From: Acidobacteriota bacterium
GTDB lineage: Bacteria > Acidobacteriota > Terriglobia > UBA7540
Direction of reading: 5' to 3'
NCBI GenBank assembly: GCA_004298155.1
Contig: SCRD01000017.1
Span: 1 to 64,000, forward strand
DNA: 64,000 bases
Each line of letters begins with the position of its first letter. Position 1 is the stretch's first letter. Under the pieces are notes generated by a model, which saw nothing but the letters and a program-made list of their open reading frames with translations, made no database searches and was not told where the DNA came from. Below, in pieces: positions 1-8,704 of this stretch. The translations under genes were made by a program, and so were the position numbers.

Positions 1-1017
1 GCCGTCGGCGGTGGGGCCGATATCGAGCAGCAGGTTGCCGCCCTTTGCGACGCTGTCCACCAGCAGATGGATGAGCTGCGCGGCGCTTTTGTAATCCGAG
101 GCAGTTTCCATGCGGTTATACCCGAAGGATTTCCCGATGCCCTGGCATTCTTCCCACTTGTGCACGCTGGCGTATTCCGCCTGCTTGCCATGCGCCATGC
201 CGTACTCGGAGGTGTAGAAGCCGCCGTCCGCGCCGCGCGTCTCTTTGCCCCAGCGGTCGTTGATGACAATGTCACTCTTCACCGGGGAATCGTTGAACAG
301 CCAGGCGAGAAAATCGGTGGAATGCCAGTAGGAACTCGGCTGTTCCCATTCGCCGTCAGTCCACAGAATGGAAGGATGGTAGCGCTCGACGAGGTCCTTC
401 ATCTGGGGGACCATGTGCCCGGTAACGTAGCTCGCGGAATGCTGAAGGTAGAGCGGGTTGTACCATTCATAGAGCGAGTAGTAGAAGCCCATCTTCAGCC
501 CGCGGGCCACCACGGCCTTGCTCAGCTCTCCCGCCAGGTCCTGATGCGGACCGATGTCCACGCTGTTCCAGTTCCAGCTTGCCGGGCACGGCCACAGGCA
601 GAAGCCTTCGTGATGCTTCGAAGTCAGCACCACGTATTTTGCGCCGGCCTCAGCAAACAAAGCGGCCCACTGGCCGGGATTGAACAGCCGGGCTTTGAAC
701 TGGCCGGCAAAATCCTGATACTGGAAGTTCTCGCCGTAATTGCGCACGTGGAACGCCCAGGTTGGGCCGTTCTTGTCGTGCATGTGGTTCCAGTACCACT
801 CTGCGTAAGCCTCGCCTCCGGTGGCGTGCGGGTCTGCGAAGGCCGGAACGGAATAAACTCCCCAGTGGATGAAGATGCCGAACTTGGCCTGGTCAAACCA
901 CTGCGGAATGGGACGCTGGTTGAGCGAGGCCCAGTCAGGCTGGTAATGAACATCCTGCGCCCACGCGGCAAACGGCATGGCACACAAAAAGGCGAGACAA
1001 AGGAGTCGTGTTTTCAT
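1..1017 (-). CDS. Alpha-L-fucosidase, GH29, C-terminus cut by window edge
   Basis: Secreted or periplasmic glycoside hydrolase expected to release alpha-L-fucose from glycans. Reading the complement from the ATG at 1017 gives a signal peptide (MKTRLLCLAFLCAMPFAAWAQ) and then the GH29 catalytic barrel: WFDQAKFGIFIHWGVYSVP near residue 40, the block YVVLTSKHHEGFCLWP near 130, and WTDGEWE near residue 230, where the family's catalytic Asp nucleophile lies in WTDGEW. About 339 residues are visible. GH29 enzymes are usually 430-550 residues, so the rest lies beyond base 1. The next gene upstream on the same strand ends at 1138, leaving a 120-bp gap, so a shared transcript is possible but not shown. 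Long open frames on the plus strand here are shadows. Confidence 0.93.
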   Translation of the reverse strand, partial: MKTRLLCLAFLCAMPFAAWAQDVHYQPDWASLNQRPIPQWFDQAKFGIFIHWGVYSVPAFADPHATGGEAYAEWYWNHMHDKNGPTWAFHVRNYGENFQYQDFAGQFKARLFNPGQWAALFAEAGAKYVVLTSKHHEGFCLWPCPASWNWNSVDIGPHQDLAGELSKAVVARGLKMGFYYSLYEWYNPLYLQHSASYVTGHMVPQMKDLVERYHPSILWTDGEWEQPSSYWHSTDFLAWLFNDSPVKSDIVINDRWGKETRGADGGFYTSEYGMAHGKQAEYASVHKWEECQGIGKSFGYNRMETASDYKSAAQLIHLLVDSVAKGGNLLLDIGPTADG

Positions 1018-1137
1018 GCCGGGGATTTTACACCATTCGCGGAAGGACACGAACGGAATTTGGGGCGCTCGCGCGCATGGGAGATGGCGGCCTTCCGTAC
1101 GCGCCCAAACCTGAGAAGGCGCAACGCGCGCGGCACA

Positions 1138-2316
1138 TCAGAGGCGCAGGGCCTGCTCGAGGTCGGCGATCAGGTCGGCGGCTGCTTCAATGCCCACTGA
1201 CAAACGCACCAGTCCGTCGGTGATGCCGATGGCGCGGCGATCTTCCGGCGGCACGGCGCGATGGCTGGTGGAGGCCGGATGCACAATCAAAGACCGCGTA
1301 TCGCCCAGGCTGGCGGCGCGCGCAAACAGTTTGACACGGTCCATCACCTGCTTGCCGCCCTGGTAGCCGCCCTTCGCTTCAAAACTGATCATGGCCCCGA
1401 AATCGCTCATCTGTTTCTTCGCTAATTCGTGGCCGGGATGATGAGGCAGGCCGGGATAGTAAACGCGTTCAACATTGGAATGCGCCGCAAGAAAGCCTGC
1501 AATTTGCCGGGCGTTCGAGCAATGCGCGGGCATGCGCAGGTGGAGCGTGTGAATGCCCCGCAGAATCAGCCAGGCATTAAAAGGGCTGATGATACCTCCA
1601 TAATCGCGGATGACGTCATGGGCCAGAAGCGAGATGTGTTCGCTCGAACTGATGATGGCCCCGCCCATGGCGTCGCCATGCCCGCAAAGATACTTGGTGG
1701 CGGAATGGATCGACACCGTTACGCCCAGCCGCAGCGGCTGTTGAAGCGCGGGCGATGCAAACGTGTTGTCCAGCACGGTTGGGATTCCGCGGGCGCGACC
1801 CAGCGCGGCGATGGAAGCGATGTCCACCACGTCCAGCACGGGGTTGCTGGGCGTTTCAAAATAGATCAGACGCGTATTCGGCTGCAGCGCCTTTTCAAAA
1901 TCCTCCACGCGCGTGGATTTCACAAAGGTTGTCGAGGCGCCCATGCGCGGCAGTTTCCGGTTCAGGAAATTGTATGCAGCGCCGTAAAGCGAGCGCGCTG
2001 CCACCACGTGATCGCCCGACTTTACGTAACCGAGAATCGCCGTTGAAACAGCCGCCATGCCGGATGCGGTGGCCAGCGCGCCCCCGCCGCCTTCAAGCGC
2101 CGCGAGCTTGGCTTCCAGCGCATGAATGGTGGGGTTGCCGTAGCGGGTGTACATGTAGCCGGGCTTCTGTTCGCCATACACTGCGGCCATCTCGTCCGAG
2201 TCTCGAGAGACAAAGGTCGTTGACTGATAGATCGGCGTGTCAAGCGCCCCCGTCGCCGGACAAGGGGCCTCTCCGGCGTGCACAGCCAGCGTTGCGAAAT
2301 CGAATGGTTTTTCCAT
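1138..2316 (-). CDS. Cys/Met-metabolism PLP-dependent enzyme (gamma-synthase/gamma-lyase family)
   Basis: A fold-type I PLP enzyme of the trans-sulfuration family (cystathionine gamma-synthase, cystathionine gamma-lyase, methionine gamma-lyase, O-acylhomoserine sulfhydrylase). It begins with the family-typical FATLAVHAGE near residue 8. It carries ALASGMAA-type cofactor-phosphate residues (LATASGMAAVSTAILG), VLDNTFASPALQQPL with the PLP-ring Asp, and the Schiff-base lysine in HSATKYLCGHGDAMGG. Length is 392 residues, normal for the family. The frame is open 17 codons upstream, but the ATG at 2316 is preceded by GAAGAGGT and starts where homologues do. The sequence alone does not fix the substrate; a methionine gamma-lyase or O-succinylhomoserine sulfhydrylase role fits as well as cystathionine synthesis. 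It is transcribed away from the LysW-like gene at 2566. Confidence 0.93.
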   Translation of the reverse strand: MEKPFDFATLAVHAGEAPCPATGALDTPIYQSTTFVSRDSDEMAAVYGEQKPGYMYTRYGNPTIHALEAKLAALEGGGGALATASGMAAVSTAILGYVKSGDHVVAARSLYGAAYNFLNRKLPRMGASTTFVKSTRVEDFEKALQPNTRLIYFETPSNPVLDVVDIASIAALGRARGIPTVLDNTFASPALQQPLRLGVTVSIHSATKYLCGHGDAMGGAIISSSEHISLLAHDVIRDYGGIISPFNAWLILRGIHTLHLRMPAHCSNARQIAGFLAAHSNVERVYYPGLPHHPGHELAKKQMSDFGAMISFEAKGGYQGGKQVMDRVKLFARAASLGDTRSLIVHPASTSHRAVPPEDRRAIGITDGLVRLSVGIEAAADLIADLEQALRL

Positions 2317-2565
2317 CACGCACCTCTTCGGTTTGGGACCTTCGCGACGCCCGGCATTTTCCTGCAAAGGTCCCTCAGAGCATTCGGTTAAGCGTATCGT
2401 GTTCAGAGCAGGATGGCAAAAGCCCTATTGGCGGAAGGAGGCCGGCCCTGGTTGCCGGAAAACTTATGAAAATGCTGGCACAGACAAATTGACCCTCTAG
2501 ACACCGCTCGCAGAAATGAATAGACTTTTTATTGTTGATAATGCCAAACGATCGGGGGACAAACG

Positions 2566-2775
2566 ATGCCGACCTGTCCGGAATGCGATGCAATGATCGA
2601 CATCGATGATAACGAACTTGAAGAAGGCCAGACCATCGAGTGCCCGGAGTGCGGGTCGGAACTCGAAGTTGTGGGCACCGACCCGGTGGAACTCGACATC
2701 TTAAGCCAGGGCGAGGAAGACGAGGACGAGAAAGAAGAAAAGGATGTCGATGCTGACAATGAAGAGGATTCGTAA
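2566..2775 (+). CDS. LysW-like zinc-ribbon carrier protein with atypical acidic tail
   Basis: 69-residue acidic mini-protein. Two CPEC knuckles (CPECDAM near residue 4, ECPECGSELEVVGTDPVEL near residues 26-45) form a zinc ribbon matching LysW, the amino-group carrier protein of the lysine/arginine pathways. In LysW the alpha-amino group of aminoadipate or glutamate is attached to the last glutamate of a conserved EDWGE terminus. Here the protein ends in an Asp/Glu/Lys-rich tail and NEEDS, with no EDWGE. It may therefore be a paralogue with another role, or a carrier using a different terminus. GGGGGAC lies 6 bases before the ATG. No lysX, argX or lysZ neighbour is present in the window. Its last 32 bases overlap the longest possible start of the next gene. 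Confidence 0.82.
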   Translation: MPTCPECDAMIDIDDNELEEGQTIECPECGSELEVVGTDPVELDILSQGEEDEDEKEEKDVDADNEEDS

Positions 2776-3214
2776 AGCTTCAGAAGAAGGGCCCACCTTG
2801 TTTCAAACAGACGAGCTTTGCCGGGGCCGGAGACGCCTGCCAACTTGCGTCATCCGGAATTGCGCCATCGCCTTGTCCGTTGCGGCGCTTTGGCTGGCAT
2901 CTGGTTCAGCCCCGTTGACGGCGAAAAAGAAAGGGCCTCCCACGGCAAAGACCGTGGTGGGGCAGGTGTTCGATGGCCAGGACAACGCCATCACAGGCGC
3001 CGCGGTGGAAATCACCGACCTGACAACGGGCAAAACAGCGGCCATTTATACAGGGCCCGAAGGGCGATTCACCTTCACAGACCTCAAGCTGACAGAAGAT
3101 TACCAGATTAAGGCCCGTTTCAAGGGGCAGTCTTCCGAGGCGCGCAAGGTCAGCTCCTGGGATATCCGCACCGACCTGGTGCTGAACCTTCACATCCCCC
3201 CGCCAAAAGAATAG
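2744..3214 (+). CDS. Exported small protein with carboxypeptidase-regulatory-like domain
   Basis: Up to 156 residues. A hydrophobic export segment (IALSVAALWLASGSAPLTA, about residues 42-60) is followed by a KKKGPP linker and one beta-sandwich of the carboxypeptidase regulatory-like type: VVGQVFDGQDNAITGAAVEI, then GPEGRFTFTDL and a final LVLNLHIP strand. Such single domains occur in acidobacterial secreted and TonB-linked proteins and have no catalytic residues. The start is uncertain. The ATGs at 2744, 2750 and 2759 all lie inside the preceding gene, and a TTG at 2798 behind AAGAAGGGCCCACC would give a more normal signal peptide. Close spacing suggests co-transcription with the zinc-ribbon gene. 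The exact role is unknown. Confidence 0.72.
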   Translation: MSMLTMKRIRKASEEGPTLFQTDELCRGRRRLPTCVIRNCAIALSVAALWLASGSAPLTAKKKGPPTAKTVVGQVFDGQDNAITGAAVEITDLTTGKTAAIYTGPEGRFTFTDLKLTEDYQIKARFKGQSSEARKVSSWDIRTDLVLNLHIPPPKE

Positions 3215-3286
3215 TGCGTTGCTGAAACTCAGGGTTTCCGACCGTGTCTGCACCTACGCCAGAATCAGATAGTGTGTGGTTTATTA

Positions 3287-4537
3287 TCAGGGTTTGATGA
3301 CGACCTTGAGCAGCTTGCGCCCGACGCGAAATGTAACGGAACCATGGTCAGAATACTTTGCCGGGTCAAACTCCCACGCCGGATCGGATATGCGCTCCCA
3401 GGAGGGTTGATCGGAGTCTCCAACAGTGATCGAGACAGCACCTTCCTTGATTTTCCGCGTAACCTCCGTCTTGGATGAGGCCAATCCATACGTAGCGAGG
3501 AAGGTCGTAAGTTTTATAGGGACAAAGTGGCTCAGGCTCTCGGTGCGAACCTCGTCCGGAATGGATTTCTTCTGAAATTGCGTTTCCCAGTTTTTCTGTG
3601 CTTGATCCGCCGCAACAGCTCCGTGGAAGTCACCCACAATCCGGCGCGCGAGACCCTTCTTCATATCGAGCGGATGAGTGGCGCCGTCGCTGACCGACTT
3701 TTTGAGTCCTGCGATTTCCGCGGGCGGCAGGTCGGTGAGCAAATCGTAGTAGCGCCACATCAGGTCGTCGGAAATAGACATCAGCTTGCCGAACATTTCC
3801 TGGGGCGGCTCGCTGATGCCGACGTAATTGCCCAGGGACTTTGACATTTTCTGCACGCCGTCGAGGCCCTCGAGGATGGGCATCATCATAATCACCTGGG
3901 GTTCCTGGCCGTACTCTTGCTGGATCGCCCGGCCCGCAAGCAGGTTGAACTTCTGGTCAGTGCCGCCCAGTTCGACGTCGGCCTTGAGCGCGACCGAATC
4001 GTAAGCCATGGCCAGGGGGTAGACCAGTTCAAGCAGCGTGATCGGGCGCCCCTCCTTGAACCGCTTGCTGAAGTCATCACGCTCGAGCAGGCGGGCCACG
4101 GTGTATTTCGAGAGCAGGGTCATCCATTCCTGGCTGTTCAGTTTTCCCAGCCAGCGATTGTTGAACTCCACTAATGTTTTTTCCGGGTCGAGGATCTTGA
4201 AGACCTGTTTCTTGTAGGTTTCGGCGTTGGCGGCGATTTCTTCCGGCGTCATGGGCGGCCGCGTTACATTGCGTCCTGAGGGGTCTCCAATCAGCCCGGT
4301 AAAGTCTCCGATCAGAAAAATCACCGTGTGCCCGAGGTCCTGGAAGTGTTTCAGCTTGCGGAGCAGGACCGTGTGGCCCAGGTGGATGTCCGGCGCTGTG
4401 GGATCGAAACCTGCCTTGACCCGAAGCGGGATTCCGGTTTTTGCGGAGCGCTCGAGCCTGGTGTGAAGGTCTTCAGCCCGGATGGTTTCTTCCGCGCCCT
4501 TGGTGAGATAAGCGAGTTGTTCTTTGAGCGTCATCAT
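3287..4537 (-). CDS. tyrS: Tyrosyl-tRNA synthetase
   Basis: Class I aminoacyl-tRNA synthetase that charges tRNA-Tyr in the cytoplasm. The Rossmann catalytic core carries the HIGH-type motif as HLGHT near residue 53 and KMSKS near residue 231. The intervening VELGGTDQKFNLLAGR is the TyrRS tyrosine/tRNA acceptor block. An S4-like RNA-binding domain follows at the C-terminus (from about residue 350: SLSHFVPIKLTTFL...). About 416 residues, normal length. Three consecutive possible starts occur (TTG 4540, ATG 4537, ATG 4534) with no strong ribosome site, so the first ATG is taken. It is the last gene of the minus-strand block that begins with purF; purN ends 58 bases upstream. Confidence 0.97.
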   Translation of the reverse strand: MMTLKEQLAYLTKGAEETIRAEDLHTRLERSAKTGIPLRVKAGFDPTAPDIHLGHTVLLRKLKHFQDLGHTVIFLIGDFTGLIGDPSGRNVTRPPMTPEEIAANAETYKKQVFKILDPEKTLVEFNNRWLGKLNSQEWMTLLSKYTVARLLERDDFSKRFKEGRPITLLELVYPLAMAYDSVALKADVELGGTDQKFNLLAGRAIQQEYGQEPQVIMMMPILEGLDGVQKMSKSLGNYVGISEPPQEMFGKLMSISDDLMWRYYDLLTDLPPAEIAGLKKSVSDGATHPLDMKKGLARRIVGDFHGAVAADQAQKNWETQFQKKSIPDEVRTESLSHFVPIKLTTFLATYGLASSKTEVTRKIKEGAVSITVGDSDQPSWERISDPAWEFDPAKYSDHGSVTFRVGRKLLKVVIKP

Positions 4538-4595
4538 CAATTTCTACGTGCGGAAACGGGAGATTCAAAAAGCAAAACGGCAAAAAGGGTTTCCA

Positions 4596-5198
4596 TTAAT
4601 TGCTCAACACGGCACGACGCCCCTCGATGCGGACCCTATCTTCGAGCATCAGGCAGACCGCTTCGGAATAAATCCGGTGCTCTTCCTTCAGGATGCGCGC
4701 CGAGAGCGTTTCAACAGTGTCGCTGTCGAAGACCGGGACGGCGGCCTGGAGCACGATGGGGCCGGTATCCATGCCTTCGTCCACGATGTGGACGGTGCAG
4801 CCGGTGAATTTGACGCCATAATCGAGGGCCTGCTTCTGGGCGTCAAGGCCGGGAAACGCTGGAAGAAGTGCCGGGTGAATGTTGAGGATGCTCCGGGGAA
4901 ACGCCCTGATAAAAACCGGACTGAGTATTCGCATAAAGCCCGCCAGGCAAACCAGGTCCACCTGCGCCTCTTTAAGTGCGGCGACAACTTCCTGGTCATA
5001 GGCCTCGCGATCTTTACGCTGGGAGGGAATGTAAAGAGTCTTCAGTCCCATCCTGCGGGCGGTCTCAAGGCCCGGGGCCTGCTCACGGTTGCTGACAACC
5101 AGTGCGATTTTTCCGGGTATTTTTCCGGCTGCCGCGTTGCGAGCGATCGCCTCAAAATTCGACCCTCGCCCGGAAAGTAAAATGCCGATGTTCTTCAT
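4596..5198 (-). CDS. purN: Phosphoribosylglycinamide formyltransferase
   Basis: GAR transformylase, third step of purine synthesis, transferring the formyl group from 10-formyl-THF to GAR. 200 residues. The N-terminal NIGILLSGRGSNFEAI is the phosphate-binding start of PurN. ILNIHPALLPAFPG (about residues 106-119) holds the catalytic Asn and His, and DEGMDTGPIV the catalytic Asp. VCLAGFMRILSP is the folate-side block. It lies downstream of purM with a 108-bp gap that contains a dispersed TCATTCC...GAATC element (5234-5260). Co-regulation with purM and purF is likely from orientation, though the gap is large enough for its own promoter. Confidence 0.97.
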   Translation of the reverse strand: MKNIGILLSGRGSNFEAIARNAAAGKIPGKIALVVSNREQAPGLETARRMGLKTLYIPSQRKDREAYDQEVVAALKEAQVDLVCLAGFMRILSPVFIRAFPRSILNIHPALLPAFPGLDAQKQALDYGVKFTGCTVHIVDEGMDTGPIVLQAAVPVFDSDTVETLSARILKEEHRIYSEAVCLMLEDRVRIEGRRAVLSN

Positions 5199-5233
5199 TG
5201 GCGTTCAATCAAGGAAACAAGCAGGTCCAAAAG

Positions 5234-5260
5234 CAGATTCCTCGCTTTGCTGGGAATGAC
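5234..5260 (-). repeat. Dispersed TCATTCC...GAGGAATC element, copy 1
   Basis: On the minus strand, GTCATTCCCAGCAAAGCGAG is followed by GAATCTGC. It lies between purM and purN. It belongs to the same family as the copies at 54097-54125 and 55253-55357. The outer TCATTCC and GGAAT parts are partly self-complementary, so a short hairpin can form. All three lie downstream of minus-strand genes. Confidence 0.55.
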
Positions 5261-5306
5261 CGCGCGCGGGTTGGAATTGCATGGTTTCAGAACGCCTTTC
5301 AACTCA

Positions 5307-6350
5307 CTACTCAAGGCACTCGGGAGGACCGGCGAGATATTTTACCTCAGCCTTGCCGCGAGCGATCTTGCCCACCGTCCAAAACTTCTCTTTCTTCCTT
5401 TTGAGCGCGCGAGCGACGTTTTCGACGTTCTTCTTCGGAACGATCAGCAGCATGCCCAGCCCCATATTGAAAGTGCGCAGCATCTCTGCCGGGTGGACTT
5501 TCCCGAGACGGGCAATCATATTGAAGATGGGAGGAACCTGCCATGATCCCAGTTGGATTTCCGCCTGGCAATGCCTGGGAAGGATGCGCGGCGTGTTTTC
5601 CGTGATGCCGCCGCCCGTGACGTGGACAAGCCCTGTGAGCCATCCTTTCTGATGCAGCGGCTGGAGCAGCGGCCCATAACAGCGGTGCGGGGCCAGCAGT
5701 TCTTCATCGAGCCTGCGTCCGAGTTCCGGAACATATTGCGCGAGTCCGATGCCCGCCTGCTCCATCAAAACCTTGCGGGCAAGAGAGTAGCCGTTGGTGT
5801 GCAGCCCGAGCGAGGGCAGGCCCAGGACCACGTCACCAGGGCGGATCCGGCTCCCGTCCAGAATTTCCCGCTGCCGCACCCATCCGACAATGCAGCCTGC
5901 CAGGTCGTATTCGTTCTCAGCGTAAAAGCCGGGCATCTGCGCGGTTTCTCCGCCAATAAGCGCACAGCCCACCTGGCGGCAGGCGTCAGAAAGTCCGCGC
6001 ACGATGCCGGTGACGACTTTCGCGCGGATTTTTCCCGTCGCAAGGTAATCCAAAAAGAAGAGTGGCTGCGCGCCGTGGACCGCGATGTCGTTGACCGAGT
6101 GGAACACCAGATCGCGGGCGACACCTTCATGACGGTTGGCGGCAAAGGCGATCTTGAGCTTGGTGCCCACACCATCCATGCTGGAAACCAGCACGGCGCC
6201 GGGGGGCAGGCCCTTGAGCGAAAAAAACCCGCCAAAGGCGCCGAATCCTCTCAGAACGCGAGGGTTGAAGGTCGTGCTGACCAGCTCCTTAATCTGTGTC
6301 TTGGCGCGGTTCGCCGCGGCGATGTCGACACCCGCATCTCGATAGCGCAT
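5307..6350 (-). CDS. purM: Phosphoribosylformylglycinamidine cyclo-ligase (AIR synthetase)
   Basis: Converts FGAM to AIR with ATP in purine synthesis. About 347 residues. MRYRDAGVDI is the usual PurM start. SSMDGVGTKLKIAF is the conserved ATP/Mg block, HSVNDIAVHGAQPLFFLDY the dimer/active-site block, and ALIGGETAQMPGFY the signature loop. HVTGGGITENTPRILP marks the C-terminal AIRS domain. A TTG at 6353 directly precedes the ATG at 6350, and an AGAGGT lies farther upstream, so the start is certain to within one codon. It is downstream of lepB with a 56-bp gap, in a row purF-lepB-purM-purN-tyrS. Confidence 0.97.
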   Translation of the reverse strand: MRYRDAGVDIAAANRAKTQIKELVSTTFNPRVLRGFGAFGGFFSLKGLPPGAVLVSSMDGVGTKLKIAFAANRHEGVARDLVFHSVNDIAVHGAQPLFFLDYLATGKIRAKVVTGIVRGLSDACRQVGCALIGGETAQMPGFYAENEYDLAGCIVGWVRQREILDGSRIRPGDVVLGLPSLGLHTNGYSLARKVLMEQAGIGLAQYVPELGRRLDEELLAPHRCYGPLLQPLHQKGWLTGLVHVTGGGITENTPRILPRHCQAEIQLGSWQVPPIFNMIARLGKVHPAEMLRTFNMGLGMLLIVPKKNVENVARALKRKKEKFWTVGKIARGKAEVKYLAGPPECLE

Positions 6351-6406
6351 CAATTGTGAAGGACCTCTTTGGCGGAATCACAACAGAAAATCAGAAGGAC
6401 GGACCG

Positions 6407-7237
6407 TCAGAATATCTTGCCCATTCTGGACCAGCGTGTCCTGGCGAAAAAATTCCACAGGATGGAAGCATCAAATTTCAGCCGGTCTGAGAGCCGGTCG
6501 TCCAGCCATTCGCGCGTGGGCGCGTTGTAAGACCAGTAGACAAACAGGGGTTCTCCCACCACGTTCTGCACGGGCACGAACCCCCAGAACCGGCTGTCCA
6601 GAGAATCGTCACGGTTGTCGCCCATCACAAACAGGTGCCCCGCGGGGACATGAAGCCCATCCTTGTGAATGTAGCCGGGCATGGCACGGGCCCAGCCCGG
6701 GTCCAGTCCCCAGGCTGCCGGAAGTTCGCTGATTTCCCGCTCCGGCGGCGGAAAATTGTCGCGAAGCGGAAATACGGCGGACGACATAAATTGAGCGTAA
6801 GGCTCGCTGAGCGGATTTCCGTTAACGTAAACCTTCTTGTCCACAATCCGGACAACGTCTCCGCCCACGCCGATGACGCGCTTGACAAACATCTGGGTGG
6901 GGTTCACCGGATAGTGAAACGCCACGATGTCGCCGCGGTGGATCGGAGCCAGCCGCGGAAAGCGCATGCCGGTGTAGGGAAGCTGAGGGCCGTAAAGCAG
7001 CTTGTTGAGGAAAACGTGGTCACCGATCAGAATGGTGCTTTCCATGGATCCTGTCGGGATCACGGTGGCTTCAGCCACAAAGGTGCGGATGCAGAAAACG
7101 CCGACCAGCACAATCAGGAGTGAGCGGACGGTTTCCCACAGACCGTCGTGGCGGGAAGCGCGCTGGGGAGGCGCGGCAGGCTGCTCAACTGGCTTCGGAG
7201 TTTGTTCTCCGGCATTCAAGGCGTCAGAAGCTTCCAT
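6407..7237 (-). CDS. lepB: Signal peptidase I
   Basis: Membrane-bound serine protease that removes signal peptides from secreted proteins. 276 residues. A proline-rich cytoplasmic start is followed by one transmembrane helix (SLLIVLVGVFCIRTFV, about residues 38-53). Then comes the catalytic Ser block VIPTGSMESTILIGDHVF, the Lys general base in FVKRVIGVGGD, and the C-terminal signature MGDNRDDSLDSRFWGFV. An insert of about 60 residues between the Lys block and the last signature resembles that of larger Gram-negative signal peptidases. It starts 6 bases after purF stops and is followed by purM, so it is embedded in a purine gene row. Confidence 0.96.
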   Translation of the reverse strand: MEASDALNAGEQTPKPVEQPAAPPQRASRHDGLWETVRSLLIVLVGVFCIRTFVAEATVIPTGSMESTILIGDHVFLNKLLYGPQLPYTGMRFPRLAPIHRGDIVAFHYPVNPTQMFVKRVIGVGGDVVRIVDKKVYVNGNPLSEPYAQFMSSAVFPLRDNFPPPEREISELPAAWGLDPGWARAMPGYIHKDGLHVPAGHLFVMGDNRDDSLDSRFWGFVPVQNVVGEPLFVYWSYNAPTREWLDDRLSDRLKFDASILWNFFARTRWSRMGKIF

Positions 7238-7243
7238 AGGCTG

Positions 7244-8704
7244 TCAGTCCCGGTTTCGCAAAGCGATCAGTGGCTCCTGGATGGCTGTGGGGTAACTGGC
7301 CGTGTAGCAGGCCAGGCAATAATTGTCTTTGTCGTTTCCAACGGCGTCTTGCAGGCCTTCCAGTGAAAGATAACCCAGCGAGTCAGCCCCGACGTATTCC
7401 CGGATTTCTTCCACGGTGTGATTGGATGCAATCAATTCCTCTTTCGTTGGCGTGTCGATGCCGTAATAACAGGGCGAGACAGTGGGCGGGCAGCTGATCC
7501 GGAAGTGGACTTCGCGCGCTCCGGCCTCGCGCACCAGGCGGACAATTTTCCGGCTGGTGGTGCCGCGGATGATGGAGTCATCCACCAGCACGACTCTTTT
7601 GCCCTCCAGCAGGCTGCGCACGGGATTGAGCTTCATCTTGACTCCGAAATCTCGGACGGCCTGCGTAGGCTCAATAAAAGTGCGCCCAATGTAATGGTTG
7701 CGGATCAGGCCAAACTTCAACGGAATGCCGGATTCCTGCGAATACCCGATGGCCGCGGCAACTCCGGAATCGGGAACAGGAACCACGATGTCGGCCTCCG
7801 CCGGATGTTCCTGAGCAAGGCGCCGGCCCAGCATTTCCCGGCTGCTCTGTACGGAGCGGCCAAACACGATGCTGTCGGGCCGCGAGAAATAGACGTGCTC
7901 AAAAATGCATTTTGACAGCCTGGCGGGCGGCGAAAACCGGAGTGACGTGATGCCGCGCTTATCCAGAATCACCATTTCTCCCGGCTCGATTTCACGCAGG
8001 TAGGTGGCGCTGATGATGTCAAACGCGCAGGTCTCTGAGGCGACAACGTAAGCGCCGTCCAACTGCCCCAGGCTGAGCGGCCGGAACCCGCGCGGATCGC
8101 GAATGGCATAAACGCTGTCTTTGAAAAGCATTACCAGCGAGTACGCGCCCGACACACGATCGAGAGCCTCGGCAATCGATTCCGGAATTCCGGTGTGCCG
8201 TGAACGCGCAAAATAGTGAAGGATGACTTCCGTATCGCTGGTGGTCTGAAAGATGTCTCCGCGGGCCTCCAGTTCGCGCCGGATGCTGGCTGCGTTCACC
8301 AGGTTCCCGTTGTGGGCAAGGGCCACCTCGCCCTTCTGGCAGCTCACGCTGAGGGGCTGCGCATTCTTCAGGTTGGTGTCGCCCGCCGTTGAATACCGGG
8401 TATGGCCAATGGCGGCGTGTCCGGAGAGGGTCTTCAGAACTTCCTCGTTGAATACTTCCGCCACGTGCCCCATGTTCTTGCGGCCGACCAGCCGCTCTCC
8501 GTCCGTCACCACCATCCCGGCGCTCTCCTGCCCGCGATGCTGGAGCGCGTAAAGACCAAGATAGGTCAGCTTGGAAGCTTCAGGGTGGCCATAAACAGCG
8601 AACACACCACAGTGGTCGTGAAATTTATCGTCAGGTAGTGACAGTGCTGAAAATTTTTCAGGGATTAGTTGCAAAGCTGTTTCCCGCGGCCCCACGCCTG
8701 CCAA
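7244..8704 (-). CDS. purF: Amidophosphoribosyltransferase
   Basis: First committed step of purine synthesis (PRPP + Gln to phosphoribosylamine). 486 residues as drawn. The N-terminal Ntn glutaminase begins at HDHCGVFAVYG, and its Cys (about residue 33) would become the N-terminal nucleophile after propeptide removal. ALQHRGQESAG, GHTRYSTAGD and LAHNGNLVNA are glutaminase signatures. The C-terminal PRTase domain has the PRPP loop VVLVDDSIIRGTTS. Late Cys residues (SCPPTVSPCYYG and NYCLAC) match the Fe-S-cluster type of PurF. The start is uncertain: TTG at 8704 is the longest, and nearer TTG or GTG codons are possible, since the propeptide is normally about 10 residues. Head of the purF-lepB-purM-purN-tyrS block, divergent from the gene at 8972. 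Confidence 0.95.
   Translation of the reverse strand: MAGVGPRETALQLIPEKFSALSLPDDKFHDHCGVFAVYGHPEASKLTYLGLYALQHRGQESAGMVVTDGERLVGRKNMGHVAEVFNEEVLKTLSGHAAIGHTRYSTAGDTNLKNAQPLSVSCQKGEVALAHNGNLVNAASIRRELEARGDIFQTTSDTEVILHYFARSRHTGIPESIAEALDRVSGAYSLVMLFKDSVYAIRDPRGFRPLSLGQLDGAYVVASETCAFDIISATYLREIEPGEMVILDKRGITSLRFSPPARLSKCIFEHVYFSRPDSIVFGRSVQSSREMLGRRLAQEHPAEADIVVPVPDSGVAAAIGYSQESGIPLKFGLIRNHYIGRTFIEPTQAVRDFGVKMKLNPVRSLLEGKRVVLVDDSIIRGTTSRKIVRLVREAGAREVHFRISCPPTVSPCYYGIDTPTKEELIASNHTVEEIREYVGADSLGYLSLEGLQDAVGNDKDNYCLACYTASYPTAIQEPLIALRNRD

Noticed and set aside
67-1200. Long plus-strand open frame opposite the fucosidase
   Set aside because: The opposite strand shows a signal peptide and clear GH29 motifs; the plus frame has no ribosome site or family resemblance.
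2317-2500. Possible SAM riboswitch before the Cys/Met PLP gene
   Set aside because: CCGGCAACC and GCCAA appear on the minus strand, but the P1 closing stem and the GAGG-GGCCC part of SAM-I are missing.
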